Source of the DNA: Nonomuraea harbinensis
Lineage (GTDB): Bacteria > Actinomycetota > Actinomycetes > Streptosporangiales > Streptosporangiaceae
Length of the DNA stretch: 64,000 bases
Reading direction: 5' to 3'
Assembly: GCF_019396385.1 (NCBI RefSeq)
Contig: NZ_JAHKRN010000018.1
Span: 1 to 64,000, forward strand
Both the position numbers and the translations under genes were made by a program. The notes beneath the pieces are model-generated. The model searched no databases. It was not told where the DNA came from and saw nothing but the letters and a program-made list of their open reading frames with translations. Below, in pieces: positions 16,450 to 23,933 of the stretch (positions are counted from its first letter, which is position 1; the number at the start of each line of letters is the position of its first letter).

Positions 16450-17040
16450 GTGGGGCACTACTTCTCCGAACGGCCGGGGGCCGAGAGCAGGCCGGGTCAG
16501 GCCGACCTCGTCCTGCCCGACCTCCATCTGCGGCTGGAGACCGACAGCGGCGTGTTCTCGCCCGAGCGGGTCGATCTCGGCACGAAGATCCTGCTGGAGA
16601 CGGTCCCGCCGCCGCCCCCGCACGGCGACCTGCTCGACCTCGGCTGCGGCTACGGCCCTATCGCGCTGACGATGGCCTCCCGGGCGCCCGAGGCGACCGT
16701 GTGGGCCGTCGACGTGAACCGGCGGGCCGTCGAGCTGACGGCGCGCAACGCCCGGGCCGCGGGCCTTGACAAAGTAAGGTCGATGCATGTCGACGAGGTC
16801 CCCGACGACGTGACGTTCCAGGCGATCTGGTCCAACCCCGCGATCCGCATCGGCAAGGCGGCCCTGCACGACATGCTCACCAGGTGGCTGACGCGGCTGG
16901 CCCCCGGCGGCGCCGCCCACCTGGTCGTCCAGAAACACCTCGGCTCCGACTCCCTGCAGCGCTGGCTCGGCGAGCAGGGCTGGCGGGCCTCCCGCGAGGC
17001 CTCCAGAGCCTCCTACCGCGTACTGAAGGTCGAAAGATGA
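16450..17040 (+). CDS. RsmC-like class I methyltransferase
   Basis: Product of 196 aa of the methyltransferase-small (MTS, PF05175) family. Motif I is LLDLGCGYGPIAL (about residues 59-71), the acidic strand-2 residue is in VWAVDVNRRA, and the catalytic loop reads WSNPAIRIGKAAL where RsmC-type enzymes have NPPFHxG, so the second Pro is replaced by Ala. RsmC methylates a guanine N2 in 16S rRNA; this short form lacks the N-terminal pseudo-methyltransferase half. GTG start 11 bases after the VWA gene, with no clear Shine-Dalgarno. Its last codons overlap the TrmH-family gene, supporting a shared RNA-modification role. Confidence 0.85.
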   Translation: MGHYFSERPGAESRPGQADLVLPDLHLRLETDSGVFSPERVDLGTKILLETVPPPPPHGDLLDLGCGYGPIALTMASRAPEATVWAVDVNRRAVELTARNARAAGLDKVRSMHVDEVPDDVTFQAIWSNPAIRIGKAALHDMLTRWLTRLAPGGAAHLVVQKHLGSDSLQRWLGEQGWRASREASRASYRVLKVER

Positions 17041-17576
17041 GAAGGCAGCTGCGCCCCACCGACGTCAAGCGGCTCAACCGCACCTGGCGCAGGAACACCG
17101 CCAACCGCCTGGCGCTGATCCTGGAGTCGGTCACCGGCCCGTTCAACGTCGGGTCGATCTTCCGTACCGCCGCGGCGTTCGGCGTGGAGCAGATCTGGCT
17201 GGCCGGCAACGCCACCCCGCCCACCAACCCGAAGGCGGGCAAGACCGCGCTCGGCACCGACCGGCTGGTGAAGTGGCACGACCCGGTGCCCGCGCTGGAG
17301 GCCGTCAAGGCGGCCAGGGAGGACGGCTTCACCGTGATGGCGGTCGAGCTGACCGCCGAGGCGGTGCCGCTGCACCGGGCCGCGCTGGGCCGCGACGTGT
17401 GCCTGGTCGTCGGCAGCGAGGACCACGGCTGCTCCCCCGCGCTGCTGGACGCCGCCGACGGCGTCTGCTACATCCCGCAGGTGGGTCGGGTCGGCTCGGT
17501 CAACGTGGCGGTGGCGGCCGCCATCGCGCTGGCCGAGGCCCGCCGCCAGGAGTGGCAGAATCTACCCGATTCGTAA
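17037..17576 (+). CDS. TrmH/SpoU-family RNA 2'-O-methyltransferase
   Basis: Product of 179 aa. All three SPOUT-knot motifs are visible: motif 1 NVGSIFRTAAAFG (about residues 39-51), motif 2 VVGSEDHGCS and motif 3 YIPQVGRVGSVNVAVAAAIA. These build the trefoil knot that binds S-adenosylmethionine and methylates ribose 2'-OH in tRNA or rRNA. The ATG overlaps the preceding methyltransferase stop (ATGA) and has AAGG upstream. The TrmL (tRNA wobble) and TrmH (G18) subgroups cannot be separated here, though the short length is closer to the minimal TrmL-like enzymes. Confidence 0.92.
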   Translation: MRRQLRPTDVKRLNRTWRRNTANRLALILESVTGPFNVGSIFRTAAAFGVEQIWLAGNATPPTNPKAGKTALGTDRLVKWHDPVPALEAVKAAREDGFTVMAVELTAEAVPLHRAALGRDVCLVVGSEDHGCSPALLDAADGVCYIPQVGRVGSVNVAVAAAIALAEARRQEWQNLPDS

Positions 17577-17591
17577 TCTTTTTGTTCACCC

Positions 17592-18413
17592 GTGGAAGGC
17601 ATACTTCAGACCGTGCTCAGCCGCCGATTCGCCTTTCTCGACCATCCGGGCCCGCTGGCCTTCGCCCACCGGGGCGGGGCGCTGGAGGGGGCGGAGAACT
17701 CCTTCGAGGCGTTCGATCGGGCCGTGCGGCTCGGCTACACCCATCTGGAGACCGACGCGCACGCCACCTCCGACGGCGTGCTGCTCGCCTTCCACGACCA
17801 CACGCTGGACCGGGTGACCGACCGGCGGGGCCGCGTCTCGGAGCTGCCCTACCAGGAGGTCAAGCGGGCCCGCATCGGCGGCGTCCACGAGATCCCGCTG
17901 CTTGAGGACCTGCTGGGCACCTGGCCGGAGATCCGGTTCAACATCGACGTGAAGGAGCCGGGGGCGATCGCGCCGCTGGCCGAGGCGATCCGCCGGACGA
18001 ACTCCTACGACCGGATCTGCCTCACCTCGTTCTCCGACGAGCGGCTGGTGCTGGCCAGGGCGGCGCTCGGGCGGGAGGTGTGCTCGGCGCTCGGGCCGCG
18101 CGGCGTGGCCGCGCTCCGGGCCGCCGCCGCCACCTCCGGCTACGGCCGCCTGCTGGCCAGGCTGAAACGCGCGGCGATCCCGTGCGCCCAGGTGCCGGTC
18201 GGCTTCCGCGGGCTGCGGGTCGCCACCCGCCACCTGGTGCGGACGGCCCACGCGCTCGGCATGCAGGTGCACGTCTGGACCATCAACGACACCCCCCGGA
18301 TGGAGCACCTGCTCGATCTGGGCGTCGACGGCATCATGACCGACAACATCACCGGGCTGCGCGACGTCCTGGAGCGGCGCGGCCAGTGGCATCCCGGCCG
18401 CATGGCCGCCTAG
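17592..18413 (+). CDS. Glycerophosphodiester phosphodiesterase
   Basis: Product of 273 aa with a TIM-barrel GDPD domain. The catalytic signature is AFAHRGGALEGAENSFEAF (about residues 23-41), with the metal ligands in LETDAHATSDGVL and the second His in AFHDHTLDRVTD, all intact. It hydrolyses glycerophosphodiesters to glycerol-3-phosphate and an alcohol. No signal peptide, so cytoplasmic. The start may be GTG at 17592 or GTG at 17613; the second would still keep the whole domain, and neither has a good Shine-Dalgarno. Its product could feed glpD, which lies 12 kb away. Confidence 0.93.
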   Translation: MEGILQTVLSRRFAFLDHPGPLAFAHRGGALEGAENSFEAFDRAVRLGYTHLETDAHATSDGVLLAFHDHTLDRVTDRRGRVSELPYQEVKRARIGGVHEIPLLEDLLGTWPEIRFNIDVKEPGAIAPLAEAIRRTNSYDRICLTSFSDERLVLARAALGREVCSALGPRGVAALRAAAATSGYGRLLARLKRAAIPCAQVPVGFRGLRVATRHLVRTAHALGMQVHVWTINDTPRMEHLLDLGVDGIMTDNITGLRDVLERRGQWHPGRMAA

Positions 18414-18428
18414 GAGCGACTCCACAAC

Positions 18429-19871
18429 ATGTCCGTACCCGCACCCCCCGCGGCCTCCGACCCCGCCTCCGAGTCACCCGCCGTGCGCCGGCGCGAACAG
18501 CGCGGCTGGTACGTCTACGACTGGGCCAACTCCGCCTTCTACACCACGATCATCTCCGTCTTCCTCGGCCCGTACATCATCGAGGTCGCCAAGACCGCCT
18601 CGTGCGCCAAGGACTTCGCCCAGGTCGACGCCGCCACCTGCGCGGCCGGCTTCGACCGGCTCGCCGCGCAGAACCCGGGCCTGGGCTACGTGGACGTGCT
18701 CGGCATGGACATCCGGCCGGTCGCGTTCTTCGGCCTGATCACGACCGTGGCGGTGCTGCTGCAGATCGTGGTCCTGCCGATGGTGGGCGCGCTGGCCGAC
18801 CACACCGGCCGCAAGCGGGAGATGCTCGGCGTCTTCGCCTACGTCGGCGCGCTCGCCGCGATGGGACTGTTCTTCGTCGAGGGCGACCGCTACATGCTCG
18901 GCGGCTGGCTGTTCGTCATCGCGAACGTCGCCTACGGGGCCTCGGTCGTCGTCTACGACTCGTGGCTGCCGCAGATCTCCACCCCCGACGAGCGCGACCG
19001 CGTGTCCTCGCGGGGCTGGGCGATCGGCTACCTCGGCGGCGGGCTGCTGCTGGCGCTCAACCTGGTGCTCTTCCTGAGCCACGAGAGCCTGGGGCTGACC
19101 CAGGGCGAGTCGGTGCGCATCGCGATGATGTCGGCCGGGCTGTGGTGGGCCACCTTCACGATCGTGCCGCTGCTGCGGCTGCGCAACCGGCCGGCGCCGG
19201 CGCACGAGCACACCGCGCTCGCGTCGGTGGGCGGCAGCTTCCGCCAGCTCTGGCGGACGCTGAAGGAGCTGCGCCGCTACCCGCTGACGCTGCTGTTCCT
19301 GGTGGCCTACCTGGTCTACAACGACGGCATCCAGACGGTGATCGGCAACAGCGCGGCCTTCGCCTCCGAGGCGCTCAAACTGGACCGCACGGTGCAGATC
19401 ACCGCGATCCTCATGGTGCAGTTCGTGGCGTTCTTCGGGGCGCTGCTGCTGGGCAGGCTGGCGGAGCGGTTCGGCACCAAGCGCACGGTGCTGGCCAGCA
19501 TCGTGGTGTGGACGGTGATCGTGGTGATGGCGCTGTTCGTCCGCGAGGGGCAGGCGGTGCAGTTCTACCTCATGGCCTTCGCCATCGCGATCGTGCTCGG
19601 CGGCACCCAGGCGCTGTCGCGCTCGCTCTTCTCCCAGGTGATCCCGAAGGGCCGGGAAGCCGAGTACTTCAGCCTGCTGCAGATCAGCGACAAGGGGTCG
19701 GCGTTCATCGGCGCGCTGACGGTGACGATCGCGCTGCAGCTCACCAACAGCTACCGCATCGCCATCATGTCGATGGTCGTCTTCTTCGTGCTCGGGTTCG
19801 TGCTGCTGGCGCTGGTCAACCTGCCGAAGGCGATCCGCGCGGCGGGCAACGAGGTGCCGAGGAACCTCTGA
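18429..19871 (+). CDS. Atg22/UMF1-family MFS transporter
   Basis: Product of 480 aa with about twelve membrane helices. The family hallmark RGWYVYDWANSAFYTTI lies at about residues 25-41 just before the first helix, as in vacuole effluxer Atg22-like proteins (UMF1, PF11700). A loop of about 40 residues with two Cys (ASCAKDF and AATCAAGF) follows helix one on the outside and may form a disulfide. AGGAG lies 12 bases before the ATG. Fungal relatives export amino acids; bacterial substrates are unknown. It follows the GDPD gene by 15 bases, so the two are probably cotranscribed. Confidence 0.9.
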   Translation: MSVPAPPAASDPASESPAVRRREQRGWYVYDWANSAFYTTIISVFLGPYIIEVAKTASCAKDFAQVDAATCAAGFDRLAAQNPGLGYVDVLGMDIRPVAFFGLITTVAVLLQIVVLPMVGALADHTGRKREMLGVFAYVGALAAMGLFFVEGDRYMLGGWLFVIANVAYGASVVVYDSWLPQISTPDERDRVSSRGWAIGYLGGGLLLALNLVLFLSHESLGLTQGESVRIAMMSAGLWWATFTIVPLLRLRNRPAPAHEHTALASVGGSFRQLWRTLKELRRYPLTLLFLVAYLVYNDGIQTVIGNSAAFASEALKLDRTVQITAILMVQFVAFFGALLLGRLAERFGTKRTVLASIVVWTVIVVMALFVREGQAVQFYLMAFAIAIVLGGTQALSRSLFSQVIPKGREAEYFSLLQISDKGSAFIGALTVTIALQLTNSYRIAIMSMVVFFVLGFVLLALVNLPKAIRAAGNEVPRNL

Positions 19872-19928
19872 CGAGCGGGCGCGTCCCCGAACTCCTCGGC
19901 GGTATAGCGATTGGATCTCCCCGTGGGT

Positions 19929-19955
19929 GGGAATCCCATCACGGTACCAAGCGTT
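19929..19955 (+). promoter_or_regulatory. SigR-type promoter of rbpA
   Basis: GGGAAT at 19929-19934 and GTT at 19953-19955 are separated by exactly 18 bases, matching the actinobacterial disulfide-stress sigma factor consensus (GGGAAY-N18-GTT). The predicted mRNA start is near 19962. rbpA is a known member of the SigR regulon in Streptomyces, which supports the assignment. Confidence 0.8.
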
Positions 19956-19961
19956 ACACAC

Positions 19962-19991
19962 CGTGGGAGACAGACCCCCCACGCATGGGGG
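19962..19991 (+). promoter_or_regulatory. Alternative hairpins in the rbpA leader
   Basis: Two stems share bases and cannot form together: CGTGGG (19962-19967) with CCCACG (19978-19983), and CCCCCA (19976-19981) with TGGGGG (19986-19991). The second ends six bases before the AGGAGG Shine-Dalgarno at 19998-20003. This is an arrangement that could tune translation; function is inference. Confidence 0.4.
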
Positions 19992-20012
19992 CCCTGTAGG
20001 AGGCATTCAAAC

Positions 20013-20357
20013 ATGGGCGAGCGCGCGCTTCGTGGCACCCGGCTCGGGGCAACCAGCTACGAGAACGACCGTAACACGGATCTGGCCCCGCGCCAGGAGG
20101 TGTCTTACACCTGCCCCAAGGGGCATCGCTTCGAGGTTCCGCTTGCCGCCGAGGCTGAGATTCCCGCGACCTGGGAGTGCCGCATGTGCGGCGCGACCGC
20201 GGTGCGGGTCGACGGCGAGCAGCCGGAGTCGAAGAAGACCAAGCCGCCGCGGACTCACTGGGACATGCTCCTCGAGCGGCGGTCCATCGAAGATCTGGAA
20301 GAGGTGCTCAACGAGCGGCTGGCGGTCCTGAGGGCCCAGCGCCGCAAGAGCGCCTGA
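20013..20357 (+). CDS. rbpA: RNA polymerase-binding protein RbpA
   Basis: Product of 114 aa, the size expected for RbpA. N-terminal tail GERALRGTRLGATSYEND, then a zinc-ribbon core with TCPKGHRF and WECRMCG ligands (about residues 33-61), a basic linker (KKTKPPRTHWDMLLERR) that contacts promoter DNA, and the C-terminal sigma-interaction helices IEDLEEVLNERLAVLRAQR. RbpA binds group I sigma factors and stabilises the open complex in actinobacteria, and protects against rifampicin in Streptomyces. AGGAGG lies nine bases before the ATG. Expressed from a SigR-type promoter, so probably induced by thiol stress. Confidence 0.97.
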   Translation: MGERALRGTRLGATSYENDRNTDLAPRQEVSYTCPKGHRFEVPLAAEAEIPATWECRMCGATAVRVDGEQPESKKTKPPRTHWDMLLERRSIEDLEEVLNERLAVLRAQRRKSA

Positions 20358-20373
20358 CATCACTCTCACGGTG

Positions 20374-20400
20374 AACCCCCGGGCCGGCGGCCCGGGGGTT
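20374..20400. terminator. Bidirectional terminator between rbpA and fxsA
   Basis: A perfect 12-bp stem (20374-20385 with 20389-20400, beginning AACCCCCGGGCC) with a three-base loop is followed by TTCTGC. It lies between the convergent rbpA and fxsA genes and can stop both. Confidence 0.9.
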
Positions 20401-20429
20401 TTCTGCTGCGCGCGTGACCGGCGGCGTCG

Positions 20430-20942
20430 CTAGTCGCGGTCCTCGCGGATGACCTCGCCGTGCACGACCTTCCCGCGCGGCGCGCCGCCGTGAGGTCCGG
20501 CCTGCGGGACGTCCGCGCGCACCGGCCCCGCGGACTGGGGCGGGAACATGTTCGCGTACGGGGAAGCCGCCGCCATCCGCTTGACCCGCCGGTCGAAGAA
20601 CCACCCGCCGAGCCGCCGCATCCCCGGCCGGGTGAACGGCAGGACGCACGCGAGGCCGACCACGTCGCTGAGGAATCCCGGCATCACCAGGAGCACGCCG
20701 CCCACCAGCACGAGCGCCCCGTCGGCCAGTTCGCGCTCGGGCATCACGCCGGTGCGCATCGACTCCTGCAGCCTGTGCCAGGCGCGGCGTCCCTCACGCC
20801 GCACCAGCCATGAGCCGAGCAGCGCCGCCGCCGCCAGCAGGCCCACGGTCGGCCAGCCGCCGATCACCGACCCGACCTGGATCAGCAGCCACACCTCCAG
20901 GATGGGGATCGCCAGGAAGGCCAGGAAAAGCAGAAGCCGCAT
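20430..20942 (-). CDS. fxsA: FxsA-family membrane protein
   Basis: Product of 170 aa. FxsA (PF04186) is recognised from the N-terminal helices (LLFLAFLAIPILEVWLLIQV), the cytoplasmic REGRRAWHRLQESMRTGVMP segment, and the second helix pair with LLVMPGFLSDVVGLACVLP. A polar C-terminal tail of about 55 residues follows. E. coli FxsA suppresses F-plasmid exclusion of phage T7; the native function is unknown. GAGG precedes the ATG by six bases. It is the last gene before a shared terminator and is read in the same direction as ppm1 and lnt but separated from them by 75 bases. Confidence 0.9.
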   Translation of the reverse strand: MRLLLFLAFLAIPILEVWLLIQVGSVIGGWPTVGLLAAAALLGSWLVRREGRRAWHRLQESMRTGVMPERELADGALVLVGGVLLVMPGFLSDVVGLACVLPFTRPGMRRLGGWFFDRRVKRMAAASPYANMFPPQSAGPVRADVPQAGPHGGAPRGKVVHGEVIREDRD

Positions 20943-21017
20943 CGTCGCCTCGTTCTGTGCACATCAAGGACACGTCTAGGTAGAACAACGCCCGGAACCG
21001 TCCTCGCGTTCCTGCGG

Positions 21018-21761
21018 TCAGGAGCGCCGGCCGCGCAGCCGCGCGGGCAGCCCGACGAGCCCCCACTGGAAGATCCGCCAGAACGCCTCGGCCATCACCC
21101 GGCCGCTCATCTTGCTGGTGCCGACCGTCCGCTCGACGAACGTGATCGGCACCTCCGCGACCCGCAGCCCGTGACGGCAGGTGCGCAGGGTCAGGTCGAC
21201 CTGGAAGCAGTAGCCCTGCGACTCCACGTCGGCCAGCCCGACCTTCTCCAGGACGGCCGCCCGGTAGGCGCGGAACCCCGCGGTGGCGTCGCGGACGGGC
21301 AGGCCGAGCATGATCCGCGTGTAGAGGTTGGCGCCCCGGGACAGGAGCTCACGCGTGGCCGGCCAGTTCCTCACCTTGCCGCCCGGCACGTAACGCGACC
21401 CGATCGCCAGGTCGGCCCCTTCGGACAGCGACGTCAGCAGCTTGTGCAGCTCCTCCGGCTGGTGCGAGCCGTCGGCGTCCATCTCCACCAGCACGTCGTA
21501 GCCCTCGCCCAGCCCCCACCGGAACCCCGCGATGTAGGCGGCGCCGAGCCCTTGCTTGGCCGGCCGGTGCAGGACGTGCACGTGGTCGTCTTCCGAGGCG
21601 AGCTCGTCGGCGATCTTGCCGGTGCCGTCGGGACTGTTGTCGTCGGCCACCAGCAGGTGGGCCTCGGGCAGCGCGGCCCGCAGCCGTTCGGTGATCGACG
21701 GCAGGTTCTCGCGCTCGTTGTAGGTCGGGACGATGACCAGCACCCGGCCGAGCGTCTCCAT
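21018..21761 (-). CDS. ppm1: Polyprenol monophosphomannose synthase (Ppm1 catalytic domain)
   Basis: Product of 247 aa, a GT2 glycosyltransferase transferring mannose from GDP-mannose to polyprenyl phosphate. N-terminal VIVPTYNERENLPSI and the Asp motifs VADDNSPDGTG (about residues 37-47) and EMDADGSHQPEE (about 91-102) bind GDP-mannose and metal. A C-terminal amphipathic region with several Arg replaces the membrane helices of long DPM synthases. The ATG at 21761 is preferred over longer upstream frames; it lies two bases after the lnt stop. In mycobacteria Lnt and Ppm1 are one polypeptide or neighbours and cooperate in lipoprotein and lipoglycan assembly. Confidence 0.94.
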   Translation of the reverse strand: METLGRVLVIVPTYNERENLPSITERLRAALPEAHLLVADDNSPDGTGKIADELASEDDHVHVLHRPAKQGLGAAYIAGFRWGLGEGYDVLVEMDADGSHQPEELHKLLTSLSEGADLAIGSRYVPGGKVRNWPATRELLSRGANLYTRIMLGLPVRDATAGFRAYRAAVLEKVGLADVESQGYCFQVDLTLRTCRHGLRVAEVPITFVERTVGTSKMSGRVMAEAFWRIFQWGLVGLPARLRGRRS

Positions 21762-21763
21762 CG

Positions 21764-23488
21764 TCAGTCGTCCCCCATCATCCGGTCGGCCCGGCGCCCG
21801 CGCCGGGCGGCGACGACGGTGGCCGCCGCTCCCAACATCATCAATGCCCACTCGGGAGCCGCGCCGACCCTCGTGGCGATCGTCTGTTCGGTGCGTATCG
21901 GCACGGTTACAACGGTGCTGTCGGCGACCAGTTCCCTGGTTTGCCACGAGACCTTACCGTCCGGCGTGACGAACGCGGAGATGCCTGTCGTGGCCGCCGT
22001 CACGACCGCCCTGTTGTGCTCGACCGCCCGCAGCTGGGACATCGCCAGCTGCTGGGCGGGCAGATTGGACAGGGCGTAGGAGGCGTTGTTGGTCTGTACC
22101 ACCAGCGGCGTGCCGCCGGCCCGCACGGTGGCCCGCACGGTGCCGTCGTAGGCCACCTCGTAGCAGTTGACGGCGCCGACGGTGACCGGGCCCATCTTCA
22201 GGTCGCCGGGTCCGGTGCCGGGGACGGACTGCCTGCCGACCAGGTTGGCGCGCTCGTACAGGGCGAGCACGAGCTCCTTGAACGGGGTGTACTCGCCGAA
22301 CGGCACCAGGTTCTGCTTGTCGTAGTAGTCGCCGGGACCGGTGGCGGGATCCCACACCAGGCTGCGGGTCGCGCGATGCTCGTCGCCGATCGCCACGACC
22401 GCGCCGACCAGGGTGGGCACGCCGATGTCGCGCACCGAGTCGTGGATCGTGCCGTAGGCGAACGCGTCGGTGTAGGGGTCGATGTCGGTGGAGTTCTCCG
22501 GCAGCACCACCAGGTCGGGCGCGGGCAGCTCGCCGGCGCGGACCCGCCCGGCCAGCCGCTTGGTCTCCTCGGCGTGGTTCCTCAGCACGACGGCGGGCTC
22601 GTCGCCGAAGATGTGCATGCCTCGGCCCGGCACACTGCCCTGGACGATGCCGACGTTGACCGTGCGGCCCTCGTCCGGCGGCCTGGGCACGGCCAGGGCG
22701 ACGACGGGGACGGCCACGGCCAGCGCGACCGGCACCCCGCGCAGCAGGCCCGTACGCGGCCGTACGAGCACCGCGTGGGCGATCAGGGCGCCGCACACCA
22801 CGACGGCGAACGAGACCAGCGGAGCGCCGCCCAGCGCTGCGTACGGGGTGAACAGCGACTCGCCCTGGCTGAAGGCCACCCGCGCCCACGGGAACCCGCC
22901 GATCGGGACGAGCCCGCGCGCCCACTCCATCGCCACCCAGAGCGCCGCGAACCACACCGGCCACAGCCGCAGCCGGAGAACCAGCGCCGCCGCGGCGGCC
23001 ATGGCCGCGTAGAACAGGCTCTCGACCGCCACCAGCATGATCCACACGTCGACGCCGATCGTGCTGACCCAGGCCAGCGCGGGCGTCAGGAACACGGCCG
23101 CGGCGACGTAGCCGATCCACGCCGCCCTCCTGGGCCACGCCCCGTACAGGGAGGCGACGATCAGCGCCAGCCCGGGCGGCGCGCACAGCCACCACCCGAG
23201 CGGCGGGAACGCCAGATAGAGCAGCACCCCACCGGCCACGGCGGCGCCCAGCCGGGCGGCCAGCACCCGCCGCGACTCCCCCACCGTCCGCCCCCGCCGC
23301 TTCCGCCCTTCCGACGGCCCATCACCACTGGGACGAGAGCCCGCACGCTCGGCCGGAGGCGGTCGTTCGCCGTCCGTGGGAGCGGCAGAGCCGGTGAAAC
23401 TTTCAACGGCCGGGGCGGCGGATGAGGGCGTGGGCGGGCCGCTCCCGTCTCCGGGGGTGGCCGGTCGGCCCGTCTTCTCCTGCACCAC
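21764..23488 (-). CDS. lnt: Apolipoprotein N-acyltransferase
   Basis: Product of 574 aa. About 75 polar, disordered residues precede six or more membrane helices, then an extracytoplasmic nitrilase-fold domain holds the triad: Glu in VVLPENSTDIDP, Lys in YYDKQNLVPFGEYTPFK and Cys in GAVNCYEVAYDG. A last membrane helix ends in a basic tail. The enzyme N-acylates the lipidated Cys of lipoproteins, and two FKBP lipoproteins in this window are possible substrates. Start is GTG at 23488 with GAGGAG eight bases upstream; the next codon is also GTG. Cotranscribed with ppm1, two bases apart. Confidence 0.95.
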   Translation of the reverse strand: MVQEKTGRPATPGDGSGPPTPSSAAPAVESFTGSAAPTDGERPPPAERAGSRPSGDGPSEGRKRRGRTVGESRRVLAARLGAAVAGGVLLYLAFPPLGWWLCAPPGLALIVASLYGAWPRRAAWIGYVAAAVFLTPALAWVSTIGVDVWIMLVAVESLFYAAMAAAAALVLRLRLWPVWFAALWVAMEWARGLVPIGGFPWARVAFSQGESLFTPYAALGGAPLVSFAVVVCGALIAHAVLVRPRTGLLRGVPVALAVAVPVVALAVPRPPDEGRTVNVGIVQGSVPGRGMHIFGDEPAVVLRNHAEETKRLAGRVRAGELPAPDLVVLPENSTDIDPYTDAFAYGTIHDSVRDIGVPTLVGAVVAIGDEHRATRSLVWDPATGPGDYYDKQNLVPFGEYTPFKELVLALYERANLVGRQSVPGTGPGDLKMGPVTVGAVNCYEVAYDGTVRATVRAGGTPLVVQTNNASYALSNLPAQQLAMSQLRAVEHNRAVVTAATTGISAFVTPDGKVSWQTRELVADSTVVTVPIRTEQTIATRVGAAPEWALMMLGAAATVVAARRGRRADRMMGDD

Positions 23489-23933
23489 TGCGGGGTCTCC
23501 TCGCGATCCGCACGCCTTGCTATGCGAAAACGCTACCGCCCCGGAGGCGCTCTCCGGTCATGCCGGACGCGGCGACAGGGTGATCCCGCGAGGAACGGGA
23601 CCACCCGGCGCACTGACGAGCCCGGCGCACGGGAACGGGAAGAGGGCCCGGAAACCCTTCGGACCGGACCCGTCTCGTCGGCGGCGAGCGCGGAATTCCG
23701 TTGTCTACTGGGCTCCCGGGCCCGTCCCGGGTCCAACCCCCCGCCCGGTTGGGGTGCCCCGACTCGACGGACCGACGGCCCTGCACCTGGCTGTGTGGAC
23801 GAAGCCACGCTCCGTCACGGACGCAGGATCCGGCGATGTCAGAGACGGCCAACCGGCCAAGTCCCGTGCTGGACTGGGCAGCAAACTACCGACTCAGCCT
23901 CAGATGTCAACCGTGTCCCGATCAGCAGAAACA
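23489..23933. other. Intergenic region between lnt and the HelD gene
   Basis: This 445-base stretch holds the lnt promoter region and the end of the HelD transcript. I find no coding frame with credible start, codon pattern and family resemblance on either strand. Short inverted runs of CCCGGG around 23712-23740 may fold, but no RNA gene is recognised. Confidence 0.5.
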
